In this document: positions 8,766 through 17,034 of the stretch, in pieces
How positions within the stretch are numbered: position 1 is the first letter of the stretch
Layout: each line of letters opens with the position of its first letter
Assembly: GCF_036567765.1 (NCBI RefSeq)
Contig: NZ_DATCTU010000074.1
Location: forward strand, 49,606-113,605
DNA: 64,000 nucleotides
From: Pseudobacteroides sp.
Lineage (GTDB): Bacteria; Bacillota; Clostridia; Acetivibrionales; DSM-2933
Direction: 5' to 3'
Notes under the pieces: generated by a model
The model's input: only the letters and a program-made list of their open reading frames with translations
What the model was told of the DNA's origin: nothing
Database searches by the model: none
Program-made: the position numbers and the translations under genes

Positions 8766-8778
8766 AATCTTTAATCCT

Positions 8779-9606
8779 TTACTTAAAAAATTCTTTATTA
8801 CGTGAATATATAATAGCTGGCCTAGCCCACAGCCTTTGGAATTTTGCCCATTCAGGGTCCTCAAATCCGCTTTCGTCTTTGTACAACATAGCAAACGGCA
8901 TAAATCCAGCTTTGAGTGTATTAATCAATCTATTTTCTGCCTTATCAAATGTGTCATTTGGATAGCCTACCAGCACATATGCAAAACACTTTCTTTTTTT
9001 TAGTGTAAATCCATAATCAGCTAATAGTTTTCCAGCATTTACGAGCGGCTCATAATCATCTGGCGTATCATAAGCAAAATAAAGCTCTTGCACTTTTACA
9101 TCTTGTATTAACTCAACGTGCCAAGGTTTGAGCAGTTTTGCTTCAAGCCCTCCGGTGAATTTTGGCCGTTCAGGTTGTCGCTTTAACATGCTGAATACAT
9201 ACCTTATATGAGCCTCAGAGCATGAAAGCAGGTTATCATCTTGAACTATCCAACCATCCATTACAATTGGCATTTCCCTCAATGGTCCTTGCGTCTTTGG
9301 AACTCTGCAAAACCAGCAATTATTGTTGCAACCTACAGAGGTTATAACATAGCCCTTTTTAAGATACATTCCAGGTATAAAGAAATCTGTTTTATCCCCA
9401 TATGCTGGGCCACCTATTTTGACGTTATAGCCCGCTTTACTCCATAATCCTGCTAAGTATTCGCCCTGTGATTTATCATAGGTAAATGTTACTGACACAT
9501 GCACCTCATCGACTTCTAAGCCTGGCTTCGGATATCCGAAAAAAGCTAATTCATCATCAGGTGTTGCCTTTGTTATTCTTGGGAAAACTCTAGCTATTTT
9601 CAACAT
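8779..9606 (-). CDS. Phage radical SAM protein
   Basis: A 275-aa protein with a radical SAM cluster motif CNNNCWFC (C93, C97, C100), the CxxxCxxC spacing for a 4Fe-4S cluster. A conserved N-terminal region with IGGPAYG precedes it and a barrel-like part with FTGGLEA and AYDTPDD follows. Related proteins occur in phages as Fe-S oxidoreductases of unknown substrate. Its place between the polymerase and methylase genes suggests nucleic-acid or nucleotide modification. ATG 9606 is 5 nt after AAGGAG, which overlaps the polymerase stop codon. Confidence 0.8.
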   Translation of the reverse strand: MLKIARVFPRITKATPDDELAFFGYPKPGLEVDEVHVSVTFTYDKSQGEYLAGLWSKAGYNVKIGGPAYGDKTDFFIPGMYLKKGYVITSVGCNNNCWFCRVPKTQGPLREMPIVMDGWIVQDDNLLSCSEAHIRYVFSMLKRQPERPKFTGGLEAKLLKPWHVELIQDVKVQELYFAYDTPDDYEPLVNAGKLLADYGFTLKKRKCFAYVLVGYPNDTFDKAENRLINTLKAGFMPFAMLYKDESGFEDPEWAKFQRLWARPAIIYSRNKEFFK

Positions 9607-9608
9607 CC

Positions 9609-11582
9609 TCACTCCTTCTTATAGAATTTAGTCACGAACCCATCAGCCTTAAGTAGTAAATCAGGTGCCCATGGCATCGGCTCACACATTATTTTAATCA
9701 TATCTTCCAGTGCCGCCTCAGAGTGCTCCGGTACTTCTGCAATACATTCATCATGTACATGCATTACAACTTTATAACCGGCTGCGTATAGCCTGATTAA
9801 ACTTTCAGCAAGACAGTCCCTCGCTATTGCCTGAATACAGTTTTCAACGATTTTGCCCCCGTATGTCTGCAGCTGCGTCCATTTCTTAGTGTCTTGGTCC
9901 AGGCCGTAATAGAAAATTGCTTCTTTGCCCCAGGAGTTAAGTCCTAAGTGAGGTTTAACATAGAATAGCTTTCTACCACTAGGCAAAGTTATAGTTAAAA
10001 AGTCCTGACCGTTTCTACTGTCTAGCTCTCTTGCAAATATTAAACCTCTTACACCCACCGGCTGGCCTGTTTTAACCGCTTGCAGTGCTGCATTTTCTAA
10101 GGTATACCATAGGTCAACGATTCTTTTGTTTGCAGCTCTCCACCGTTTAACTATCTCCGGAAGCTCTTCTTCATTTAGTTCATTTTTGTTATCCATTGAT
10201 TTTAAAGCACCTGCCCCGCCTTGATACCCAAGTGCAAGCTCCGCAATTTTACCTTTTTGCCTAAGATCATATTCAGGATTACCCTTTTTGATCTTTTCAA
10301 GCGGTACGCCAAACATTTGACTAGCACTGGCCTCATATATCTTGCCATGTGTTGCAAATACTTCAAGCCGCCATTGTTCTTGAGCTAACCAGGCTATTAC
10401 TCTAGCCTCAATGGCCGAAAAGTCAGCAACGGCGAACGCGTTACCAGGTGCAGGAATGAAAGCAGTTCTTATTAGCTGGGACAGTGTGTCGGGTATATTG
10501 CCGTATATAACTTTGAGTGCATTAATATTTTTGTCTTTTACACAATCCCTTGCATGCGATAAAGTTTCTAAGTAATTACGGGGTAGGTTTTGCACCTGGA
10601 CCAACCTTCCAGCCCAGCGGCCTGTTCTATTTGCACCGTAGAACTGTAACAACCCTCTAACCCTACTATCAGCACAAACAGCTTCACGCATTGCATTGTA
10701 CTTTTTAACACTTGTCTTGGATAACTCTTGACGGATCTCCAACATTCTTTTTGCTGTGTCACTGTCTACCTTATCAATAAGCTTCTTAACCGTTCCTTTT
10801 TGAAGGTTTTCAATTTCTTCGCCTGTTTCATTAGTCAGCCATTCAGATAACTGCTTTACACTTTTAGGATTTTCAAGCCCGGATATACTTACTGCTTCAT
10901 TTAGTAATTCAGCCGTTATTATTTCATTACATTCCAGTGATCCTGCAATTAGGTCTTGATCTACCATAACGCCGCCACTATTAATGATTTGATCTAAGCA
11001 CCATAGATATTGTTCTTTAGGCGGCACGGGAAAACTCTGTAATTTTAAATCGACTGTCATTTCTGTAACAACATCTCGCACACAATAGCTTTTAAATAAC
11101 TGCCATTTCTCCGGTTCATGGTGCGGCAGTGTCCTGGTTCTAAAGCCGTTTTTAGCTGTAGGCTTGCATGGTACACAGAATATTTTTATTAGTGCTGAGC
11201 CTATGCCCATTTTTTTCTTATCCTGCGAAAGTCCTAACGCCTCTCCAACTGCTGCAAGTCCTGCAGGATAACCACAATATAAACCATGAAACATAGTACA
11301 TTGCCACTGATGCAGCGGAGAGTAATAAAACTTGTTAAGGCAGTACCACTCAAAAGGTGCATTGTATGCGTGCTTGATAAAGTTTTCATCTTGTAAAGCC
11401 CATACGATATCGTTTGGTATTATTTCGCCTTGTGCTAAGTCAACTATTTGTGTTTGCCCATAATCAACCGAATACGCGAATAGCAGTATTTGAAAGTCAG
11501 GGGACTGAACATATTTGAACAGTCCCGCTTTTTTAATATCTACACTACTGTAGGTCTCAATATCCACCGATAAGTGTCTCAT
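9609..11582 (-). CDS. Phage family A DNA polymerase
   Basis: A 657-aa polymerase of the PolA type. An N-terminal 3'-5' exonuclease-like domain begins with LSVDIETYSS, giving the D and E of motif Exo I. Polymerase motif A is DFSAIEARV, motif B is near KIAELALGYQGGAGAL, and motif C is VHDECIAEVP. It lacks the 5'-3' exonuclease domain of bacterial PolI, as usual for phage enzymes. It should copy the viral genome with the DUF2815 protein, its immediate upstream partner (ATGA overlap). Confidence 0.95.
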   Translation of the reverse strand: MRHLSVDIETYSSVDIKKAGLFKYVQSPDFQILLFAYSVDYGQTQIVDLAQGEIIPNDIVWALQDENFIKHAYNAPFEWYCLNKFYYSPLHQWQCTMFHGLYCGYPAGLAAVGEALGLSQDKKKMGIGSALIKIFCVPCKPTAKNGFRTRTLPHHEPEKWQLFKSYCVRDVVTEMTVDLKLQSFPVPPKEQYLWCLDQIINSGGVMVDQDLIAGSLECNEIITAELLNEAVSISGLENPKSVKQLSEWLTNETGEEIENLQKGTVKKLIDKVDSDTAKRMLEIRQELSKTSVKKYNAMREAVCADSRVRGLLQFYGANRTGRWAGRLVQVQNLPRNYLETLSHARDCVKDKNINALKVIYGNIPDTLSQLIRTAFIPAPGNAFAVADFSAIEARVIAWLAQEQWRLEVFATHGKIYEASASQMFGVPLEKIKKGNPEYDLRQKGKIAELALGYQGGAGALKSMDNKNELNEEELPEIVKRWRAANKRIVDLWYTLENAALQAVKTGQPVGVRGLIFARELDSRNGQDFLTITLPSGRKLFYVKPHLGLNSWGKEAIFYYGLDQDTKKWTQLQTYGGKIVENCIQAIARDCLAESLIRLYAAGYKVVMHVHDECIAEVPEHSEAALEDMIKIMCEPMPWAPDLLLKADGFVTKFYKKE

Positions 11583-12298
11583 AATCCGTATATTCCGCCA
11601 TTAATCGGCAACCCTGTTATTGGATCAATAGCCTGTTGTTGTACTGGTGCACCTGCTGGTGGGTAATAAGCACCGTTTGATGGAGGTATGTACCCACCAG
11701 GCTGCGGAGGAGTATACACTGGCTGCTGTACTGGCTGTGTAAACTGTTGCGGTGCCGCAAATCCTGTGTCACCAAATGCCGATTCTACTGATACCCTATT
11801 TCCTAATGGCTCACCGTCCGCTACTTTCTGCACTGCATTTAATCCGCAGCCTATGCCTTTGTTACCTGAGTTGAAGAAACCAAAGAAATTAATGCTTACA
11901 CGGGCATACATGCCGCTATATACTTCTGTCTGATTGATAATTGGATTGAGCTGCAGATCGCACACAGGCGGTTGTTGCTTTGATGATGCATTAATTACCC
12001 AATGCCCTTTGCACTCCTGGCCAAATGGCTCGCCATTCCTGCGTAGTCCGTCACCGTCCTGCACTGGTGTTGATATCTGTGGAGGTCTTGCCCCGTTCCA
12101 CTTACCAGCTACAGCCGCGGTGATAGCTGCATTAATAGCCGCGTCGATTCTCTGCTTTGTTGCTATGTCTGTTTTAGGTATTAGAATAGTTACACTATAC
12201 TTTGGCTCTTGGTTGGGCTGAGCTGAATATGGCTGATAAAGATGCACATAGCTTAATCTTGCTTGACCTGTTGTTATTGTTGTTGGATTATTACTCAT
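11579..12298 (-). CDS. DUF2815 ssDNA-binding-like protein
   Basis: A 239-aa protein of the DUF2815 family, which is structurally related to phage single-stranded DNA binding proteins. The N-terminal two thirds is folded. The last ~75 residues are Pro/Gln/Gly/Tyr-rich and disordered, as in SSB tails. It is directly followed by the DNA polymerase, supporting a replication role. The ATG at 12298 is preferred because GGAGGA is 9 nt before it, whereas the in-frame ATG at 12307 touches the ribosome binding site. Confidence 0.85.
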   Translation of the reverse strand: MSNNPTTITTGQARLSYVHLYQPYSAQPNQEPKYSVTILIPKTDIATKQRIDAAINAAITAAVAGKWNGARPPQISTPVQDGDGLRRNGEPFGQECKGHWVINASSKQQPPVCDLQLNPIINQTEVYSGMYARVSINFFGFFNSGNKGIGCGLNAVQKVADGEPLGNRVSVESAFGDTGFAAPQQFTQPVQQPVYTPPQPGGYIPPSNGAYYPPAGAPVQQQAIDPITGLPINGGIYGL

Positions 12299-12328
12299 AG
12301 TTTTCATTCCTCCGTTTTGATTTGATTA

Positions 12329-13477
12329 TTAATTCCCAAATGCCTCTTGTAATGTGATCGTTTGATATGCTGATCTCTTATCCTCAATTGTAGCTAATGT
12401 CGGACTGCCCTTTGGTTTTTCAACGTGATTACCTAATAACTCGTTGAATCTCTTTTCGCCTAATAACTTCTCCACTGCTGTTAATGTGATCGGTTTTCTC
12501 TCATATAACATTGCCTCGTCAATGCCGTTTGCCTTTACTACCGCAAAAGCTTCATCCTGGTTAATAAATCGCCTGTTGCTTCTTCCCTCAACTGCTTTCC
12601 ATCCTTCAACCTGATTACCTTTTAGTAATTCGCTAAGTGCGTATTCCTCCAAGTCTTTCGCCCAGGCTGCCAGGTCTTTTGCTTTCTGTAGTATCCGGCC
12701 AATCTCGTCATTGGTTATAAGTGCTGGATTTATCTGCTTGTAGGTGTCGAGTGCCATATTGAAATCGGCTCGAGCCCTACATAAGGCTTTAGCTCTACAG
12801 AACCTACACCATTCACCCGGTACATGTTCACCTTCACCGAAAAACGCCTTTTGAGCTGTGGGAGCTATTGCAGCACCCCATTTTAATAGCTCATCAATTG
12901 TTATTACATCATTCGATATGTTGTCTAGCCTTGGCTGAATAATTGTCGTGCTAATTTTTTCTATCTGATATAGGAACGAATACTCTGTAAATGCACCAAG
13001 TGCGTACAACTTCATTTGTGGGTTATCTTTGGCCGATACTGGCACGCCCTTACCATATTTAAGATCAATTACATGAAGCGTATTTCCGCCTATTATGATA
13101 CAGTCACCAGTGCCAAATCCCTCCGGGGCATATTGGCTGTAGTCTAATCTTTTCTCAATTGCTATGTAGGGCGGCGACGTAAAACTGTGTATTATACCAG
13201 CTATGTGTTCGACATACATGTCTGTGTATCTGTCCATTTCATCCTGGTACAATGGATTTTCCTGAAGCTTCTTTAAAGCACTTTTGTATTTCTTCGGCCC
13301 CATTGGATCGGTGAATTGCTTCTTTAGTTTTAGCTCCCCAATCTCATGGGCCAGTCTGCCTTCATTTGCGTAAACACTTTCCTGCTCTGGCATTTTTTCT
13401 TCCAGCCTTGCGGACGGCGTGCAGTGTAGCCACTTGTGTGATCCGCTGGCCGACAATAACGCGTGTTGTTCTGGCAT
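12329..13477 (-). CDS. DUF2800 phage nuclease-like protein
   Basis: A 382-aa DUF2800 protein. The central GTGDCIIIGG and LHVIDLKYGKG segments give the D..ExK-like pattern of RecB/Cas4-type PD-(D/E)XK nucleases, and the cysteine set CRFCRAKALC near residue 225 fits a Cas4/AddB-type iron-sulfur or zinc site. It probably acts as a recombination exonuclease with the neighbouring DUF2815 protein. The start codon overlaps the upstream stop in a TAATG. Confidence 0.85.
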   Translation of the reverse strand: MPEQHALLSASGSHKWLHCTPSARLEEKMPEQESVYANEGRLAHEIGELKLKKQFTDPMGPKKYKSALKKLQENPLYQDEMDRYTDMYVEHIAGIIHSFTSPPYIAIEKRLDYSQYAPEGFGTGDCIIIGGNTLHVIDLKYGKGVPVSAKDNPQMKLYALGAFTEYSFLYQIEKISTTIIQPRLDNISNDVITIDELLKWGAAIAPTAQKAFFGEGEHVPGEWCRFCRAKALCRARADFNMALDTYKQINPALITNDEIGRILQKAKDLAAWAKDLEEYALSELLKGNQVEGWKAVEGRSNRRFINQDEAFAVVKANGIDEAMLYERKPITLTAVEKLLGEKRFNELLGNHVEKPKGSPTLATIEDKRSAYQTITLQEAFGN

Positions 13478-14103
13478 TACAGCTTCGCCCCCATTTCACG
13501 CAGCTTGAAAGCAAATTCAGAGTATTTGTCTTTTGGCAATGCCGTCAATGCTGGTATTCCATATGAACCAACTAAGGCTCTTACCTCGTTTACTCTGCCC
13601 GCGTCTACAAGCTGAGTGGCTGCAAGTGATAATTGCTCAAGGGTGTATGTAGGTGCTGTGGTCGGTGCAACTGGGGGCTGCGGAGTGTTAACAGGTGCTT
13701 GTTGTACTGGTGCTTGTGGCGGTGTCTGAGGATATTGCACCGGCTGCATAGGCTGTTGATACTCATTACATGCTGGCTGTGCTGTTGGTACAAAGCCATT
13801 AACGGGTGTAGGTGCTACAGGGTTATTGCAATTACCTACAGAAGTTAACACTGGATCAGGTGTGTAGGTGTTGCAATCTCCGCATTGCTGTACTGGTGTT
13901 GGTGCTTGGACGGGAGCTGGCTGTTGCACTGGCTGCTGTACTGGCTCGGGTGTAGTTGCTGCAGGTGTTGCAGGTGCTACCTGACTTGCTTTACTTCTGG
14001 AAGTCTTAGTGCTTGTTGATTCTTTACCGATTGTAAGTGCTGCAGCTAAGTTGTTGATTGCTTCCACCATTTCAGGTGCTGATACATTAATTTTGATTTC
14101 CAT
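13477..14103 (-). CDS. Phage protein with Pro/Gln-rich linker
   Basis: A 208-aa protein with two folded ends joined by a long low-complexity linker. The N-terminal IKINVSAPEMVEAINNLAAAL helix and C-terminal QLVDAGRVNEVRALVGSYGI segment resemble conserved phage proteins often found next to DUF2800/DUF2815 genes. The linker (~45-140) is rich in P, Q, V and T. Role unknown, possibly an adaptor in replication. ATG 14103 is 11 nt from the AAAGGAG; ATG 14112 would be only 2 nt away. Confidence 0.75.
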   Translation of the reverse strand: MEIKINVSAPEMVEAINNLAAALTIGKESTSTKTSRSKASQVAPATPAATTPEPVQQPVQQPAPVQAPTPVQQCGDCNTYTPDPVLTSVGNCNNPVAPTPVNGFVPTAQPACNEYQQPMQPVQYPQTPPQAPVQQAPVNTPQPPVAPTTAPTYTLEQLSLAATQLVDAGRVNEVRALVGSYGIPALTALPKDKYSEFAFKLREMGAKL

Positions 14104-14136
14104 AGTTCTCATATCTCCTTTTATATTTAATAATTT

Positions 14137-14292
14137 TTAATTGGTTTCATCAGGTTTATAAGTCTCTTTTCCTGTTCCTTCGCATGCACCGCATGGAGGG
14201 CTTCCGTCGTGGTCATAATATCCAGAGCCATTGCATGCAGTACACGGCCTTTGTTTCCATCCGTGAATATATTTCAAATAATACTTTACCAA
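14137..14292 (-). CDS. Small DnaJ-type zinc-finger phage protein
   Basis: A 51-aa frame with two CxxCxGxG-like knuckles: CTACNGSGYY and CGACEGTGKE. This is the zinc-binding pattern of the DnaJ central domain and of some small phage proteins. The start is a TTG, with GGAGG 10 nt upstream. It overlaps the stop of the preceding gene in TTGGTAA, indicating translational coupling. Function unknown; a zinc-stabilised binding protein is likely. Confidence 0.6.
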   Translation of the reverse strand: MVKYYLKYIHGWKQRPCTACNGSGYYDHDGSPPCGACEGTGKETYKPDETN

Positions 14293-14498
14293 CTCCTCCT
14301 ATCCTCCAGCCCGTCATGCCATCCTGTCTTATCAAGATGGTCGAGCCATTCTACATATATGGTTAGCTTTTCATCTGTCATACTGCCAAGGTTAGTTCTC
14401 TCAAGGCCGAAGCGGCTTTCTGACGATCTTATATGTTGTCTTAATGTCTGGCCATCGTTCCCGGGTTCGTCTAAGTCATGCTTTGAGTACAACGCCAT
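14286..14498 (-). CDS. Small phage protein of unknown function
   Basis: A 70-aa protein. The C-terminal half, SMTDEKLTIYVEWLDHLDKT, is helical and acidic and looks like short conserved phage proteins, but no function is known to me. A GTGAGGCG element lies 9 nt before the ATG; this element is repeated before two other genes nearby. Its stop overlaps the start of the zinc-finger protein. Confidence 0.6.
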   Translation of the reverse strand: MALYSKHDLDEPGNDGQTLRQHIRSSESRFGLERTNLGSMTDEKLTIYVEWLDHLDKTGWHDGLEDRRSW

Positions 14499-14572
14499 TT
14501 ACAACGCCTCACTTTCTTGCTATAATGAAATTGCGAATAATTTTCTATCTGCCGCTATGAATGCGGCTATTT

Positions 14573-14713
14573 TTATTTGTAGTCTGCACCATAGTTGTAG
14601 TTACACTTTGCAGCTTTTTTCTTGTGTTCCTCCTTTCTGCTTGCTATAATTCGCTGTACCTGGATCGTGAATATTATTCCGGCTATGAAACCTATTGGAA
14701 TACCTGCTAACAT
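14573..14713 (-). CDS. Small single-pass membrane protein
   Basis: A 46-aa frame. The N-terminal 18 residues are hydrophobic (MLAGIPIGFIAGIIFTI) and are followed by a basic tail with KKKAAK. The ATG lies inside the end of the PAPS-reductase-like gene (GGATGTTAG), 10 nt after the repeated GAAAGTGAGGCG element. Its size, topology and position fit a phage-encoded accessory membrane peptide; function unknown. Confidence 0.5.
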   Translation of the reverse strand: MLAGIPIGFIAGIIFTIQVQRIIASRKEEHKKKAAKCNYNYGADYK

Positions 14714-15714
14714 CCCGTTTTCGCCTCACTTTCCCACTCGACTCCTATATATGTAAGTACCTCGCCCCATCCCATGTCGTACATCCAAAACCGCCATTCC
14801 TTCTCGTTGTCCTCTCTTAACCTGTCAAACCTATGCGGACGCTTTTCCATGTGTATTCCAAATCCGCACATGCTGCAGCCAGTTCTTTGAGCTCTTGTGG
14901 TATAAAGAATTCCATTTTCATTTTGCTCTATGGTTCCATATATCTTCGGTACTGGTGCATTAAGATCAAGAGCTAATTGAAGCAGATCTTGACGGGTAAA
15001 TATTGCGAATGGGCAACTTCTTATTGTGCTTTTTCCTATGTAATTACAACCATTTTTCATTAGGCCTTTTTCTCTCTGCCCGCCTTCTGAGGCCATAAGT
15101 CCAAGATAAGGAACCATGTTATTTTGCTTTTGCCAATCCTGAGCAGGTTTTTCCTTCATCCATTTGCAGCATTCAGATGATACTTTAAAAGGTGCGGTTT
15201 TACACTGCATATCAGGCCTATGATGGTTATACGGTCCGCCAAACAATTTAAGCCATTTTTCAGGAAGTTTTATTTTATCTGACTTTTTAAATCCTCCCTG
15301 CTCTCCCATCTGCCCAGTCATTATTGCATGTATGAATGTCTGCTTTGGGCTGTCAGGTGTTTGAAGCAATTCAATTTTTCTGGCTTTTTCTTTTGATATG
15401 ACAGGAAATCCATGTTCTTTAAGCACTTGGGTTTTACTTTTATAGGGCTTTAGGAACACCATGTCAGGGATTTGCCTATGTATTTCCTGGATGCTTACAT
15501 CCTCTAAGACGCTTACTGTAACCGGTGTAAAGTCTATTTTCAGTTTCTTTAGGAAGTAATAAAGCGTGATACTATCAAGCCCTCCTATGCTACAGCAAAG
15601 GTTTTTCCCGTTTGCTTCTGCCCAATCCCTGAACTCATAAGCTCTTTTTTCAGCATGGATAATCTTTTGGTCATAGGGAAGGGATTGCTTTTGTAGAAAC
15701 TCAGTTATTGTCAA
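14707..15714 (-). CDS. Phage PAPS reductase-family (PP-loop) protein
   Basis: A 335-aa adenine nucleotide alpha-hydrolase of the PAPS reductase/DndC type. The PP-loop appears as SIGGLDS at residues 42-48. A conserved CSMCGFG motif near 281 plus earlier cysteines could bind a metal or Fe-S centre. Family members reduce PAPS, or in DndC-like branches help insert sulfur into DNA. Phage versions are common but uncharacterised. TTG start, 10 nt after GAGG of the repeated GAAAGTGAGGCG element. Confidence 0.8.
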   Translation of the reverse strand: MTITEFLQKQSLPYDQKIIHAEKRAYEFRDWAEANGKNLCCSIGGLDSITLYYFLKKLKIDFTPVTVSVLEDVSIQEIHRQIPDMVFLKPYKSKTQVLKEHGFPVISKEKARKIELLQTPDSPKQTFIHAIMTGQMGEQGGFKKSDKIKLPEKWLKLFGGPYNHHRPDMQCKTAPFKVSSECCKWMKEKPAQDWQKQNNMVPYLGLMASEGGQREKGLMKNGCNYIGKSTIRSCPFAIFTRQDLLQLALDLNAPVPKIYGTIEQNENGILYTTRAQRTGCSMCGFGIHMEKRPHRFDRLREDNEKEWRFWMYDMGWGEVLTYIGVEWESEAKTGC

Positions 15715-15726
15715 TTCTTACTCGCC

Positions 15727-15879
15727 TCACTTTCTTTGAATTGTTTTAGTATGAAACGTATGCTTGTATATAATAGTTAATTGCTTATCATCTACCTTGA
15801 TGTAATGCCAATTCGCTGCGTTGAGTCCTAAGCTGGAAACTAATACTTTCATCCACCTGCGTAGCCTATACTCTCGCAT
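15727..15879 (-). CDS. Small basic phage protein
   Basis: A 50-aa basic protein beginning MREYRLRRWMK. ATG 15879 is chosen because GAGGTGG is 5-6 nt upstream; a longer frame would run back into the preceding gene. Its stop codon lies inside the repeated GAAAGTGAGGCG element that serves the next gene. No domain recognised. Confidence 0.5.
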   Translation of the reverse strand: MREYRLRRWMKVLVSSLGLNAANWHYIKVDDKQLTIIYKHTFHTKTIQRK

Positions 15880-15889
15880 AAATACCACC

Positions 15890-16126
15890 TCAATTAATTT
15901 GTTTACATAACTGTTTTCTGACATTTACGGAATTGTTTTTAGGGTTCATGGGATGCACACATTTACCTTTAACAAAGTACTCGCATGGCGGTCGATCAGG
16001 TTGCCTGTTTTTGTCCTTGTTGTTTTCTATCCTTGGCATGTGCTGACCATTGCAGTAGGTACGCTTTCTGGGGCAATGGGCATTTATAAAAGTTTTTAGA
16101 CCGCTAATGTTGATTGTCTTTTCCAT
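15890..16126 (-). CDS. Small Cys-containing phage protein
   Basis: A 78-aa basic protein with four cysteines (C18, C25, C48, C56) before a final C74, spaced like a small zinc-binding fold. Function unknown. It starts from a translation-initiation segment (AGGTGATCCAATCATGGAAA) that is identical over 20 bases to the one in front of the next upstream gene. Confidence 0.6.
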   Translation of the reverse strand: MEKTINISGLKTFINAHCPRKRTYCNGQHMPRIENNKDKNRQPDRPPCEYFVKGKCVHPMNPKNNSVNVRKQLCKQIN

Positions 16127-16144
16127 GATTGGATCACCTTCTTT

Positions 16145-16444
16145 CTAGCCTCTGTCACAAAGTTCAATCGGTTTATTGCAGCAACGACACACATAATTGC
16201 TAGAATCAGAAAAAGCTTTTTGTGATTGGCATATATCGTGGCCAGGCTTTTTCATAATCTCAATAACCTCCTGAATATAAGGCTCATCTGTGTTGATTAC
16301 TATGTAGGTATTAATCGGAGCCTTGTTATCATTTCTACGTCCGAATTCTATTTGCGAAGCTGCTTTCTTAACTCCTAACTTTGCAAAATCGCTGCAATAC
16401 TTTTCGATATCTTCGTTTTTGAAAACGGTAAATCTGATTTCCAT
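16145..16444 (-). CDS. Phage protein with C-terminal Cys motif
   Basis: A 99-aa protein with a charged N-terminal region and a C-terminal CRCCNKPIELC, likely a metal-binding tail. Nothing identifies its role. Good GGAGGTGATC site within the repeated 20-base initiation segment. Confidence 0.65.
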   Translation of the reverse strand: MEIRFTVFKNEDIEKYCSDFAKLGVKKAASQIEFGRRNDNKAPINTYIVINTDEPYIQEVIEIMKKPGHDICQSQKAFSDSSNYVCRCCNKPIELCDRG

Positions 16445-16451
16445 GATTGGA

Positions 16452-16844
16452 TCACCTCCCAGCTATTAAAATAACTATTACTGTCCAGGGTACTGCCACA
16501 CCAAATACAGCTACTATGACTTTAAACCAGTTAATTGATTTCATACCGAAACGCCTCCTAAGTATTTGTTTCTCTATGTCCTCGATTTTCATATCCATCC
16601 AAACATCCTCGACCAGTTCGGGAAATTCGTAATAATCTACGCCTTTAGCCATTAGTTTCCTGATCTCGTTTACAATCTGTGTTGCTTCTCTTTCCTCGTC
16701 CAGTGTGCCTAATAGCTCTACATCGTCGTCGCCATCTATGGCGTATACATTCCAACCTATAAACTTTCTTTCGTGATACTGTTTAGATGCGTAGACACGT
16801 TTAACGCCCCAAATTAACTCTTTATCTTGATTTCTGATATTCAT
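16452..16844 (-). CDS. Phage membrane-anchored protein
   Basis: A 130-aa protein. The first ~105 residues are acidic and soluble, and residues ~107-128 (FKVIVAVFGVAVPWTVIVIL) form a C-terminal membrane anchor. GGAGG lies 10 nt before the ATG. It could be a superinfection or host-membrane factor; no family recognised. Confidence 0.65.
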   Translation of the reverse strand: MNIRNQDKELIWGVKRVYASKQYHERKFIGWNVYAIDGDDDVELLGTLDEEREATQIVNEIRKLMAKGVDYYEFPELVEDVWMDMKIEDIEKQILRRRFGMKSINWFKVIVAVFGVAVPWTVIVILIAGR

Positions 16845-16860
16845 AATGCTTAAGCCTCCA

Positions 16861-17007
16861 TCATGCGAATTCGTTGAAACAATCTGATAGTTTGGATATA
16901 CTCTCCATCCTTTTTCTTAAGCATCTTTTACAGAGTGTATGACGGCCGTACTTCTTTGTGGAAAATTTTCTTTTGTGGCATTCTTCGCAATGTTTAAGTT
17001 TTAACAT
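16861..17007 (-). CDS. Small two-CxxC zinc-ribbon protein
   Basis: A 48-aa frame with CEEC (7-10) and CKRC (26-29), the pattern of a four-cysteine zinc ribbon, with many basic residues. GGAGG is 9 nt before the ATG and the stop is 16 nt before the next start. A small DNA- or RNA-binding protein is likely. It is easily missed because of its length. Confidence 0.6.
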   Translation of the reverse strand: MLKLKHCEECHKRKFSTKKYGRHTLCKRCLRKRMESISKLSDCFNEFA

Positions 17008-17034
17008 GGTTCATGCCCTCCGAATTCGAATTGG

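Noticed and set aside
13605..13799. Gln/His/Leu-rich reading frame on the minus strand
   Set aside because: It is an alternative frame of the Pro/Gln repeat linker in the gene at 13477-14103; its composition follows from those codons.
14549..14580. Plus-strand terminator GCCGC..GCGGC followed by T-rich bases
   Set aside because: The stem is only 5 bp and no plus-strand gene precedes it; it sits at the end of the leftward small membrane gene where no T run follows.
14209..14649. 146-codon plus-strand frame
   Set aside because: It runs opposite to three well-started small phage genes, has no ribosome binding site and no recognisable protein features.
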